A stretch of DNA of 64,000 nucleotides from Azoarcus sp. DD4 (GTDB taxonomy: Bacteria > Pseudomonadota > Gammaproteobacteria > Burkholderiales > Rhodocyclaceae). Both the position numbers and the translations under genes were made by a program. A model generated the notes under the pieces. The model did no database searches, was not told the origin of the DNA, and saw only the letters and a program-made list of their open reading frames with translations. This document shows, one piece after another, positions 24,201 through 31,578 of the stretch. The DNA is taken from contig NZ_CP022958.1 of NCBI RefSeq assembly GCF_006496635.1, positions 3,658,001 to 3,722,000 on the forward strand. The letters are read 5' to 3'. How positions within the stretch are numbered: position 1 is the stretch's first letter; each line of letters starts with the position of its first letter.

Positions 24201-25255
24201 TGGCGGGCGATCAGCTGCGGCTCGGCGCCGCCCGGCGGATGAGCCACGACCAGCACCGGGTCGATGGTGCCGGCCGCTTCCGGCTGGGCGAAGTAGTAGG
24301 CGACGTCGCCCTGGCCGAGGCCGGTGGGGCTGGCCTCCCAGGCGGCGGTGTCGCCCTGGCGGTAGGGCTGGGTGGCGAGCACCGGCACGCCCCAGCGCTC
24401 GAACACCGGCTGCAGCGTGGCGCCCTGCGGCAGCAGGGTGTGGGTGACGATGAGGCGCGGATGCAGCGTGCGCGCGCCGTCGGCGCCGGGCACTTCGAGC
24501 AGGTCGGCGAGCGGCTTGTCGCTGAGGTGGGAACTGAACACCGCGTAGGCGGTGATGCCCTGGCGCTCGAAGCGGCGCAGCCAGTCGTCCAGCCAGGCGG
24601 TGTTACCCTGGACGAAGTGATAGCGATGCAGCAACAGCGCCACCGCCGGCCGCGCCGGTTTGCTGGCGGCTGCCCAGCCGGCGAAGGCCTGGGCGTTGGC
24701 GAACAGCGCCGGCGCATCCGGGTGATGGATGCCGCCCTGCGGCACCAGTGCCGGCGGCGGCACCGCGGGCGCGGCGGTGCCGGCCAGTTGCGCGCGCGCC
24801 AGCGCGAAGGCGTTGCGGGTATTGGCCGGGCCGCCGGCCTGGAGGTAGGCGCGCAGGCTGCTGTCCCCCGCGGCGGGCTCGCCGGCGGTGATCCACAGCA
24901 CGCCGGCTTCGCCCAGCCGCGCGGCATGGCGGCCGAGCGGTTCGGCCAGCAGAGGGCGCAGGCGCGCTTCGGCGGTGGCGTGCGGCGCGTCGATCCACAC
25001 CCGCTGCGCGCCGGCCAGCGCCTGTTCCAGTTCGGCCTGCTGCGCGGCCGACAGCGGCCCGCCCTGCAGCCGGTACTCCAGCTTGCGGAAGTTGAAGTCC
25101 GCCGCCCCGGCTTCGCGCGCGACCAGCGCCACCCGCGCCGCCGGGGTGATGTCGGCGTTGATCCACAGCAGCGTCGGCCGCGCCTGGGCAAGGCCGCACA
25201 GGCACAGCAGCGCGCACGCCAGCGCGGCGCGCCACAGGCGGGCGAGGCGCGTCAT
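21236..25255 (-). CDS. Exported CobN-like metallochelatase family protein
   Basis: The 1,339-residue protein is CobN-like over nearly its full length (GTHGTQEWAPGK, VIYPYIVDNLGEATTAKRR, SLWAGETLRHQGV, VDVLLSITGSYRDQFP, YVNGEPMALSRP). Unlike cytoplasmic CobN it starts with a signal peptide (LWRAALACALLCLCGLAQA) and ends with a Pro/Ala linker and a membrane helix (LGMTLAVLAMTLVLAAGAV), so it should face the periplasm, anchored at its C-terminus. It overlaps the stop of the DUF2149 gene (ATGA 25252-25255), and an ExbB-like gene lies upstream. This trio resembles Bacteroides HmuS with HmuU/HmuV-like partners, linked to haem use. It may insert or remove metal in a tetrapyrrole; the substrate is unproven. 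Confidence 0.8.
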   Translation of the reverse strand: MTRLARLWRAALACALLCLCGLAQARPTLLWINADITPAARVALVAREAGAADFNFRKLEYRLQGGPLSAAQQAELEQALAGAQRVWIDAPHATAEARLRPLLAEPLGRHAARLGEAGVLWITAGEPAAGDSSLRAYLQAGGPANTRNAFALARAQLAGTAAPAVPPPALVPQGGIHHPDAPALFANAQAFAGWAAASKPARPAVALLLHRYHFVQGNTAWLDDWLRRFERQGITAYAVFSSHLSDKPLADLLEVPGADGARTLHPRLIVTHTLLPQGATLQPVFERWGVPVLATQPYRQGDTAAWEASPTGLGQGDVAYYFAQPEAAGTIDPVLVVAHPPGGAEPQLIARQADAVVAKAARLIRLRTTPAAAKRLVAMVYNYPPGGGNFGASFLNVPRSLENVSGELQRAGYAVTPLPEADWIRRLQPLIGAYYPNADLRALLASDQAAALPLADYQAWFDRLPQDLRRMISARWGEPAESRYLVEWQGRRVFVIPRVRAGALDVLPQPPREETLRQGQDPFMHKSKTPISHHYLATYLWAQQADALIHFGTHGTQEWAPGKLRGLDVHDQAWLPLGDLPVIYPYIVDNLGEATTAKRRGRALMISHRTPGFSPAGFNKRMGHMHELMHEWETADVGPTRSALEQQLIAVFVEQQLHRDLGWTAERIAADFAGFLELLHPYLDRLAQSSQPKGLAVFGRVPDAADRHQTILQMLREPLIEALGEDIDEAFLIDHEGVARSRPSRWLEVALQDTDAASRLDLRPPEPEGPVPNRAARKAIDSDALRGLALRAQEMERRLAIEGEIPGLLAALDGRFVPAAYGGDPLRNPDSVPTGRNLTGLDPSRLPTRQAYDVARKLFAAWYAEQAAAGRAPQRFALSLWAGETLRHQGVMEAQALVALGVEPVWDANGRPNGVRVLPQAELGRPRVDVLLSITGSYRDQFPALMNLIDQGVAAAASAEPDNAVARNTRTVQAELRKAGIGDADAAALAQARVFGNAAGDYGTGVADAVQSNGLKAGDERLGELFLQRMSQPYVNGEPMALSRPDAAAEALGAHLRHTDAALMSRTSHLYAMVSSDDPFQYLGGLAAAARSAGKREALELHVSQLQDGAQAFTETASRSIALEMQSRYLHPGWLKAQREEGWAGTLQVLKAVQYSFGWQNTAPDTVRPDHWQSFHDVLVRDRHQLGLPEWLRQNPQAYAQALERLIQADRLGYWKPDAETRKELAGLYRELSREAPLGNELAAVRQWAADQLPQPVVQQARAAQSQPAPPVQSEQKPAAVEPAPMQRGVKLEAVPEAPKPVKAAPSNPLGMTLAVLAMTLVLAAGAVSQGRAGRTAAT

Positions 25256-25608
25256 TGGTCGGCTTCCGCCGGGGCGGTGGCGGCGGAGGCTTCGGCCTCC
25301 GGCACGTAGATGATGCTGCCGTCCTTCATCTTGTAGGCGACGCCGGCGCGCACGCCCTGCCCGTCGCTGCTGCCGCCGTTGCCGCGGTATTTGACCTCGT
25401 GGCCGTCCTTGCGCACCACGATCTCCATGTCCGGCTTGCCGGCGTTGCGGATGATGGTGACGTCCTCGTCGGCCTCCTTCTGCTTCTGCAGCGCCACCGC
25501 GGTAAGCAGCGCCACCACCAGCACCAGGAAGACGTCGACCAGATTCACCGCCGACAGCATCGGGTCGTCGTCGTCCTCGCCGAGGATGGAGAGGTGCTTG
25601 TGCGTCAT
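25252..25608 (-). CDS. DUF2149 single-pass membrane protein (ExbD-like position)
   Basis: The 118-residue protein has a short acidic N-terminus (LGEDDDDPML), one membrane helix (VNLVDVFLVLVVALLTAVAL) and a periplasmic domain with MEIVVRKDGHEVKYRG. The helix carries an aspartate (VNLVD) like ExbD/TolR proteins that use proton motive force. DUF2149 proteins accompany CobN-like and MotA/TolQ/ExbB proteins. It lies between those two genes here, with a one-to-ten-base spacing, so the three form an operon. Confidence 0.8.
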   Translation of the reverse strand: MTHKHLSILGEDDDDPMLSAVNLVDVFLVLVVALLTAVALQKQKEADEDVTIIRNAGKPDMEIVVRKDGHEVKYRGNGGSSDGQGVRAGVAYKMKDGSIIYVPEAEASAATAPAEADQ

Positions 25609-25618
25609 CTGAGCACCT

Positions 25619-26080
25619 TCACGACAGCAGCCCGCGTGCGCGGCGCAGGGCGACGAGTTCGGTCAGCAGCCAGCGCCGGCGCACCGAATACACCACCAGG
25701 CCGATCGCTGCCGCGGCTAGCGCCAGCACCACGCCGGCAAAGGCGCCGCTGAACACCGCCAGCGCCTGCTGGCCCTCGCCCGCGGCCACGCTCTGCAGCG
25801 CGGGGCCGAGCGGCACCATGGTGGCGATCAGGCCAAGCAGCGGGCTGATGCGCGACAGCAGCCGGGTCGGCTCCAGCCGGCGCATCACCTGCAGCTCGAT
25901 CTCGTCCATGCTGAACTTGACGTCGTTATGCAGCTGCACGAAGCCGCGGCTGCGCTGGAGGGCCTCCATGCCCAGCCCGCCGAGCAGCCATAGCGAATAG
26001 ACGAAGCCGGCGCCCACCAGCAGCAGCACCGGCCACAGCAACAATTGCGCAATCTGCGCGAAACCACTCTCGAGCCACAT
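25619..26080 (-). CDS. MotA/TolQ/ExbB proton channel family protein
   Basis: The 153-residue protein has three predicted membrane helices (about residues 12-36, 75-95 and 108-132) and the family core LLSRISPLLGLIATMVPLGPALQ. It should form a proton channel with the DUF2149 protein and energise the CobN-like protein. The frame is open 126 bases further upstream, but the ATG at 26080 begins the conserved part and has AAAGGAC upstream. It is the first gene of the three-gene operon. Confidence 0.85.
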   Translation of the reverse strand: MWLESGFAQIAQLLLWPVLLLVGAGFVYSLWLLGGLGMEALQRSRGFVQLHNDVKFSMDEIELQVMRRLEPTRLLSRISPLLGLIATMVPLGPALQSVAAGEGQQALAVFSGAFAGVVLALAAAAIGLVVYSVRRRWLLTELVALRRARGLLS

Positions 26081-26226
26081 CGGGGAAGTCCTTTCCACAC
26101 CGTTCAAAGCGGCGCAGAGGATACCCGCCGCCGCCCGATGCGGAAACCCGAAGCGCGTCATGGGAATGTCGCTGCCGGCGCCGCTGCGGCTAAGATTCCC
26201 CTGCACGCCATAGACCGGGGATCGCC

Positions 26227-26988
26227 ATGCCCACCTGGGACGACCAGCAGTACCTCAAGTTTGCCGACGAACGCACCCGCGCCGCGCGCGACCTGCTTGC
26301 CCGCGTGCCGCTGGACGCGGCGCAGCACATCGTCGACCTCGGCTGCGGGCCGGGCAATTCCACCGCGCTGCTGGCGGAGCGCTGGCCGCAGGCGCGCATC
26401 GTCGGGGTGGACAGCTCGGCCGAGATGCTGCGCACCGCCCGCCGCGACCTGCCGCAGCTGGAATGGGTGGAAGCCGACTTGCGAACCTGGCGGCCGCAAG
26501 CGCCGGTGGATCTGCTGTTCGCCAACGCGGTGATGCAGTGGCTGCCGGACCACGCCCGCCTGCTGCCGGCCTTGCTGCAGCAGGTCCGTCACGGTGGCGT
26601 GCTGGCGATCCAGATGCCGTGCAACTTCGACGAACCCAGCCATCGCCTGATGCGCGAAACACCGGGGCCGTGGGCGGAACGCGTCGCCGGGGCGCGCGCG
26701 ATCGCGCCGGTGGCCGGCCCCGCCTGGTACTACGACCTGCTGGCGCCGCACGCCGGCCGCATCGACCTGTGGCAGACCACCTACCAGCACGTGCTCGCCG
26801 ACGCGCAAGCCATCGTCGAGTGGGTGCGCGGCACCGGCCTGCGGCCCTACCTCGAGGCCCTGCACGAGGACGAGCGGGACGCCTATCTCGCCGCTTACCT
26901 TGCCGCCATTGACGACGCCTATCCGGTGCGCAGCGACGGCCGGCGGCTGTTCCCGTTTCCGCGGCTGTTCATGATCGTCACCCGCTGA
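26227..26988 (+). CDS. tam: Trans-aconitate 2-methyltransferase
   Basis: The 253-residue protein matches Tam over its length: WDDQQYLKFADERTRAARDLL at the N-terminus, motif I IVDLGCGPGNSTALLAERWP, FANAVMQWLPDH, and the C-terminal FPFPRLFMI. It methylates trans-aconitate with SAM, removing an inhibitor of the citric acid cycle. It is divergent from the exbB-like gene across 146 bases and seems monocistronic. Confidence 0.88.
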   Translation: MPTWDDQQYLKFADERTRAARDLLARVPLDAAQHIVDLGCGPGNSTALLAERWPQARIVGVDSSAEMLRTARRDLPQLEWVEADLRTWRPQAPVDLLFANAVMQWLPDHARLLPALLQQVRHGGVLAIQMPCNFDEPSHRLMRETPGPWAERVAGARAIAPVAGPAWYYDLLAPHAGRIDLWQTTYQHVLADAQAIVEWVRGTGLRPYLEALHEDERDAYLAAYLAAIDDAYPVRSDGRRLFPFPRLFMIVTR

Positions 26989-27014
26989 GCGGCGTCACGC
27001 CCGACGGCAGAAAG

Positions 27015-27050
27015 ACAAAGGCCCGCGCACCTGGCTGGCGCGCGGGCCTT
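27015..27050 (-). terminator. Rho-independent terminator
   Basis: The arms AAGGCCCGCGC (27018-27028) and GCGCGGGCCTT (27040-27050) pair around a short loop. Read on the minus strand the hairpin is followed by TTTGTCTTTC, so it terminates the minus-strand gene ending at 27069. It may also stop the tam transcript coming from the other side. Confidence 0.7.
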
Positions 27051-27068
27051 GCAATGGGATCAGCAAAG

Positions 27069-27536
27069 CTACTGGCAGGTCCAGCCGGCCAGCCAGTTGC
27101 CCGCGGCAGCCGCATCCTGGCTGGGCGCGGCGGCCACGCAGATGCACAGCCCGCCGTCCTCGATCAGGCCGAAGCCGGCCAGCTCGCCGGCCTTGAGTTT
27201 GGCCGCCTCCATGCCGGGCAGGCGCAGCAACACCGACTTGCCGACCAGCGCCGCCGGGCCGGCGAGCACCGTGGCGGTAACGTCGGTCGCGTCGGGCAGC
27301 GCGTCGGCCAGCGACGGCGAGGCGCCGATGCCGAAGAAGCCCTTGGACGCCTTGGCCACCTTGCCTACCTTGACCAGGATGCGGGTACCGACCGGACGGC
27401 CGGCCGGCCATTCCCACTTGAATTCGACGGTTTGAGCAGACATCGGTAAGAAACCTCCGGAGATTGCAGCAGGCGGAACGGCGAGCAGGGACAGGGCGGC
27501 ACACAGTGCCACGACCGACTTCTTGCGCAGGCTCAC
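27069..27536 (-). CDS. Exported protein, possible partner/immunity of the upstream NC-peptidase
   Basis: With GTG at 27536 the protein has 155 residues and an evident signal peptide (RKKSVVALCAALSLLAVPPAAISGG). The GTG overlaps the stop of the upstream gene (GTGA). A strong ribosome binding site (GGAGG) precedes an internal ATG at 27443, which would give a 124-residue cytoplasmic form without the signal. The mature part (VEFKWEWPAGRPVG, GFFGIGASPSLADALPDATD) matches no family I recognise. Coupling to a candidate amidase suggests an immunity or partner role; this is inference. Confidence 0.6.
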   Translation of the reverse strand: MSLRKKSVVALCAALSLLAVPPAAISGGFLPMSAQTVEFKWEWPAGRPVGTRILVKVGKVAKASKGFFGIGASPSLADALPDATDVTATVLAGPAALVGKSVLLRLPGMEAAKLKAGELAGFGLIEDGGLCICVAAAPSQDAAAAGNWLAGWTCQ

Positions 27537-28159
27537 ACGTCCTCCACCGTCATCATGTAACCGGCACCGAAAGCCGAGAAGCCGACGTAGCCGTAGGCGG
27601 CCGACACCTTGCCGGCCTTTTCGATGCAGATCTGCTTGTAGAGATTGTCCGGCGTATCCAGGCCGGGAATGCCCGCCGACAGGATACCCGCCTTGCGGAA
27701 GGCCTGCGACGCGTGGGTGGCGCAGTTCCAGCCGACGATGTTGAACATGCCGGGGTCGGCCATCATGTCGGCCCAGGCCTTGTCGAAGGCGGCCGCCTCG
27801 GCCGCCGACACCTGCACCAGCAGCACCGTGGAGACGGTGCCGGTACCGCGCGCGATGCGGGCATCCACATAGTTGCCGCGGGCGCGCGACAGGCCGGCGA
27901 AGTCGTAGACCACGCCGGTCATGCCGACGCCGGACGAGTTGGACGAACCGGCGCTCCAGCGGCTGGAGCCGCCGATGCCGGACGAGGCATTGCCGCTGCT
28001 GCCGGCGTTGCCCTTGCCGAAGAAGCCGACGGGCGCGCCGTTGGAAAGCACGCAGTCGGCATGCTGTTCGAGTACTCCGGGGTCGTGGCGGTGGGAGTTC
28101 TTGCCGCGCACGATGAGCGCGACCTGGTCGCCGGCGAAGACAATTGAGGTTGAAGGCAT
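27533..28159 (-). CDS. Putative NC-type cysteine hydrolase (toxin-like)
   Basis: The 208-residue protein has a Gly/Ser-rich linker (about residues 50-78) and a C-terminal domain with FNIVGWNCATHASQAFRKAG, where C146 and H149 resemble the nucleophile region of NlpC/P60, LRAT-like and Tae amidases. There is no signal peptide, as is usual for type VI effectors delivered to other cells. The gene is followed, with overlap, by an exported protein that could protect the periplasm. No secretion genes are nearby. The enzyme class is plausible but not certain. Confidence 0.5.
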   Translation of the reverse strand: MPSTSIVFAGDQVALIVRGKNSHRHDPGVLEQHADCVLSNGAPVGFFGKGNAGSSGNASSGIGGSSRWSAGSSNSSGVGMTGVVYDFAGLSRARGNYVDARIARGTGTVSTVLLVQVSAAEAAAFDKAWADMMADPGMFNIVGWNCATHASQAFRKAGILSAGIPGLDTPDNLYKQICIEKAGKVSAAYGYVGFSAFGAGYMMTVEDV

Positions 28160-28315
28160 GACGACGATGGAATTCCAGCGGGTTGGACAGATTCGCGTCC
28201 CGGCCGCACGAAAGGGCCCGACCGGAGAGCGCGAGCCCGCGAAATTACGTCAGCGCGATGCCATCGTCAAACTAAAAGATACCTAAAACATAATCCATGC
28301 GGATTTCCGGGGATT

Positions 28316-28996
28316 TCAGCGCGGGCGCGAAGGCACAGCCGGCGCGGCGCCGAACCAGGCTTCGCACAGCGCCCGTGCCGCCTCCAACGACGCCAGCAGC
28401 GTGCATTGAGCGGCCACCTCGGGATGCGGCTGGATCAGGTCGGGCACGATCACCACCTTCATGCCGGCCTGCAGCGCGGCGCGGGCGCCGTTGTCGCTGT
28501 CCTCGAAGGCAAGGCAGGCGGCGGGGTCGACACCCAGGCGCTCGGCCGCCAGCAGATAGACGTCGGGCGAGGGTTTGCCGCGCGCCACCTCGTCGCCGCC
28601 GGCGATGGCCGCGAAGTGGTCGAGCAGCGCAGCCTGCCCCAGGCGGCGCAGGATCTTGGCGCGGTAGCTGGACGACGCCAGGCCGCAGTTCACGCCGCGC
28701 TCGCCCAGCCAGGCGAGCAGTTCGCCGGCTCCGGCCTTGGCCGCGTAGCCCTGCAGGGCGTGGCGTTCCTCCAGCAGGTCGGCGACACGCGCCGAGGCGC
28801 GCTGATAGACCTCCACGCCGAACACCTCGCCGAGGATGGCGTGCACGTCGGTCATGTTGCGCCCGATCACGCGCTGGTAGGTGGGCGCATCCAGCATCAC
28901 GCCGATCTCGCGACCGACCTCGATCCAGGCATCGCGTATCGGCCGCTCGGAATCGAGCAGCAGCCCGTCCATGTCGAAAATCACCGCTTGGAACAT
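28316..28996 (-). CDS. HAD hydrolase, beta-phosphoglucomutase-like
   Basis: The 226-residue protein has IFDMDGLLLDSE (nucleophile D8, acid D10), LASSSYRAKI (motif II), GKPSPDVYLLAAERLG (motif III lysine) and FEDSDNGARAALQAG (motif IV). The DMDG(L/V)(L/I)DSE form is typical of beta-phosphoglucomutase-like and 2-deoxyglucose-6-phosphatase-like enzymes. The exact substrate is unknown. No operon partner is evident. Confidence 0.85.
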   Translation of the reverse strand: MFQAVIFDMDGLLLDSERPIRDAWIEVGREIGVMLDAPTYQRVIGRNMTDVHAILGEVFGVEVYQRASARVADLLEERHALQGYAAKAGAGELLAWLGERGVNCGLASSSYRAKILRRLGQAALLDHFAAIAGGDEVARGKPSPDVYLLAAERLGVDPAACLAFEDSDNGARAALQAGMKVVIVPDLIQPHPEVAAQCTLLASLEAARALCEAWFGAAPAVPSRPR

Positions 28997-29090
28997 TCTT
29001 CCCTACTCCGTCGGCCACCGGCGCGGCCATGTGCACTGCAACATACACGACGCCACCGGCCTCACCAACCGGCGGTCGGTCGAGGTTCGC

Positions 29091-29915
29091 TCAGGCGACG
29101 CCGTGGCGCGCGAACCAGTCGAGCATGCGCTGCCAGCCGTCGGCCGCTTCGAGCGCGCGATAGCTCGGCCGGTAGTCGGCGTAGAAGGCGTGCGGTGCAT
29201 CCGGATAGACATGGATCAGCGACTCGCGGCCGGCGCCGTCAAGCGCGCTTTCGAGCGCGGCGCGCAACTCGTCCACCGCCTCCAGCGGAATGCCCTGGTC
29301 CTGCCCGCCGTAGAGGCCGAGCACCGGCGCCTTGAGACTGTCCGCCAGATCCACCGGGTTGGCCGGCGACAAGGCGGTGCGCGCGCCAGTCAGCCGGCCG
29401 TACCAGGCCACGCCGGCCTTCAGCCGCGGCTGGTGGGCGGCGTACAGCCAGGTCGTGCGGCCGCCCCAGCAGAAGCCGGTGATGCCGAGCCGGTCGAGGT
29501 CGCCGCCGTTGGCCGCGGCCCAGGCCACGCAGGCGTCGAGGTCCGCTGCCACCTGGGCGTCGTCCGCCTTCGAAACGAAATTCGCACGCAGGGCATCGAT
29601 GCTCTCGGCCTTGGACGGGTCGCCGAGGCGGAAATAGAGCTCGGGCGCCACCGCCAGGTAACCGAGCTTGGCCAGGCGGCGGGCGATGTCGCGGATATGC
29701 TCGTGCACGCCGAAGATCTCCTGCACCACCAGGATCACCGGATGCGGGCCCTCGCCCGCCGGGGCGGCGCGGTAGGCCGGCAGGCTGCCGCCGGGCACCG
29801 GCACGGCGACCTCGCCGGCCACCAGGCCGGCGTCGTCGGTCACGATCAGGGTGTCGGCGACGATGGGTTGGACCGCGGTGGCAAAGGCGCTGGCCTCGGT
29901 CGGGTGCTGGGTCAT
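29091..29915 (-). CDS. Dienelactone hydrolase family protein
   Basis: The 274-residue alpha/beta hydrolase has the DLH hallmarks: VQEIFGVHEHIRDIARRLA (oxyanion E), the nucleophile motif GFCWGGRTTW with Cys in place of Ser, D in LYGGQDQGIP and H in DAPHAFYAD. DLH enzymes hydrolyse dienelactone in chlorocatechol breakdown; genomic homologues often have other esters as substrates. The start overlaps the stop of the MFS gene (ATGA 29912-29915), so the two are coupled. Confidence 0.85.
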   Translation of the reverse strand: MTQHPTEASAFATAVQPIVADTLIVTDDAGLVAGEVAVPVPGGSLPAYRAAPAGEGPHPVILVVQEIFGVHEHIRDIARRLAKLGYLAVAPELYFRLGDPSKAESIDALRANFVSKADDAQVAADLDACVAWAAANGGDLDRLGITGFCWGGRTTWLYAAHQPRLKAGVAWYGRLTGARTALSPANPVDLADSLKAPVLGLYGGQDQGIPLEAVDELRAALESALDGAGRESLIHVYPDAPHAFYADYRPSYRALEAADGWQRMLDWFARHGVA

Positions 29916-31249
29916 GTCGTTTCGTCCTCGCAGGTGGCGACCCCGGCCGCAGGCCGCTGGGCTCGCGTTGTCGATGAATCGGCCGCGGGCTGCCGGCGCG
30001 CGTGATTCGCTGCGCCGGCCTCCGCGGCCTGGTGGGGAAAGGCGTCCATGCGGGTTAGTGTGGGAAACAGCCGCATCCAGCCGGCCGTCACCGCGAGCGT
30101 GGCCATGCCGCCGACCACCACCGCCGGCACCAGCCCGAACCAGCGCGCGGTCACGCCGGATTCGAACTCGCCCAGTTCGTTGGAAGCGCCGATGAACACC
30201 GAGTTCACCGCGCTGACGCGGCCGCGGATCTCGTCCGGCGTCTCGTGTTGGACCAGGATATGGCGCACATACACGCTGACCATGTCGCCGGCACCGGTCA
30301 GCGCCAGCGCCGCCACCGAAAGCGGCAGGCTGGTCGACAGCCCGAACACCACGGTGGCCAGACCGAACACCGCCACGCCGCCGAACATCCACAGCCCCAC
30401 ATGGCGGCGCAGCGGCCGCCACACGAGGAAGGCGGAAGCCAGCGCCGCGCCGATGGCGGGCGCCGCGCGCAGCACGCCCATGCCCACCGTATCCACATGC
30501 AGCACGTCGCGCGCGATCGCCGGCAGCAGGGCCACGGCGCCGCCGAACAGCACCGCGAACAGGTCGAGCGAGATCGCGCCCAGTACCACCGGGCGCGAAA
30601 ACACGAAACGCAGCCCTTCGAACAGCGCGCCGCTGCCGGCCGCCGTGGCCGCGGGTGGCGCGCTGCGGCCGCCGCGCACCATGCGCATCAGCACCATGGC
30701 ACAGCCGAACAGCAAGGCGGCCGAGAGATACACGGCGTGCGCACCGGCCAGGTAAACCACGCCGCCAAGCAGCGGCCCGACAATCACCGCGACGTGGAAG
30801 GAAGACGAATGCAGCGCCACCGCCTGCGCGAAACGCGGCCGGGACACGAGGTTGATCAGCACCGCCTGGCTGGCCGGCATCATGAAGGCGCGGGCGCAAC
30901 CGAGCAGCACCAGCACCGCGTAGATCAGCCCCACCGTGCGCAGCTCCGCCAGCGTGATCGCCAGCAGCAGCGACGCCGCCACCGCCTGTACCGTGTAGCA
31001 CCAGCCGATGATGCGGCTGCGCTGGCTGCGGTCGGCGACCTGCCCCGCCGGCAGGATGAGCACGATGAAGGGCGCGAACTGCGCCAGCCCCACCAGGCCG
31101 AGCGCCAGCACGTCGCCGGTGAGCGCATACACCTGCCAGCCCACCGCCACGCCCACCATCTGCCCGGCCAGCGTGGCCAGCAGCTTGGCCGACAGGAAGA
31201 GCAGGAAATCCCGCTCCTTCAGTACTTCCAGACGCGATGCGCCGCTCAT
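29912..31249 (-). CDS. MFS transporter (MFS_3/enterobactin-exporter-like)
   Basis: The 445-residue protein has about eleven to twelve hydrophobic helices and MFS_3 features: FLLFLSAKLLATLAGQMVGVAVGWQVY at the N-terminus and IRGRVSAVNSVFIGASNELGEFE in the second half. The C-terminal 45 residues are polar and variable. The substrate is unknown. The ATG at 31249 starts the conserved region; an upstream extension in the frame is low-complexity. It precedes and overlaps the dienelactone hydrolase gene. Confidence 0.82.
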   Translation of the reverse strand: MSGASRLEVLKERDFLLFLSAKLLATLAGQMVGVAVGWQVYALTGDVLALGLVGLAQFAPFIVLILPAGQVADRSQRSRIIGWCYTVQAVAASLLLAITLAELRTVGLIYAVLVLLGCARAFMMPASQAVLINLVSRPRFAQAVALHSSSFHVAVIVGPLLGGVVYLAGAHAVYLSAALLFGCAMVLMRMVRGGRSAPPAATAAGSGALFEGLRFVFSRPVVLGAISLDLFAVLFGGAVALLPAIARDVLHVDTVGMGVLRAAPAIGAALASAFLVWRPLRRHVGLWMFGGVAVFGLATVVFGLSTSLPLSVAALALTGAGDMVSVYVRHILVQHETPDEIRGRVSAVNSVFIGASNELGEFESGVTARWFGLVPAVVVGGMATLAVTAGWMRLFPTLTRMDAFPHQAAEAGAANHARRQPAADSSTTRAQRPAAGVATCEDETT

Positions 31250-31578
31250 GTCGACGCCCCGTCGCGGCCACCGGCCAGCAGGCCAGACTCCATGCATGTC
31301 TCCAGGAAAACGTTCGTCGCCCGCCGGATAGCCGGCAGCGACCGGATGCACGCCGACTCGTGATCGGCGAGGCCGGCATGATGCCATCGGCGCTGCCCAC
31401 GCGGCGAGCGGCGCTTGCCGATCCGGCGGAAGCGTCGCCTGTCCAAGGGCAACATCGAACCATTCAGCGGCTGAGCAGGTCCGAAGCGGATCGGGCCGGC
31501 AGATGCTGGCGCCAGTGCCGGCAACGGTTTACGCTGCCGCCGACCACCCTCTCGCCCCAATGCGCCGGAGCCTTACCG
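31250..31578. other. Intergenic region between divergent MFS and prc genes
   Basis: These 329 bases separate two divergent genes. I see no convincing small gene, repeat, operator or terminator in it. Promoters for both sides must be here, but no clear -35/-10 pair stands out. Confidence 0.4.

Noticed and set aside
21701..25309. Long plus-strand frames opposite the cobN-like gene
   Set aside because: High-GC antisense shadows: low-complexity R, G, A, H and V composition, no domains, and full overlap with a well-supported gene.
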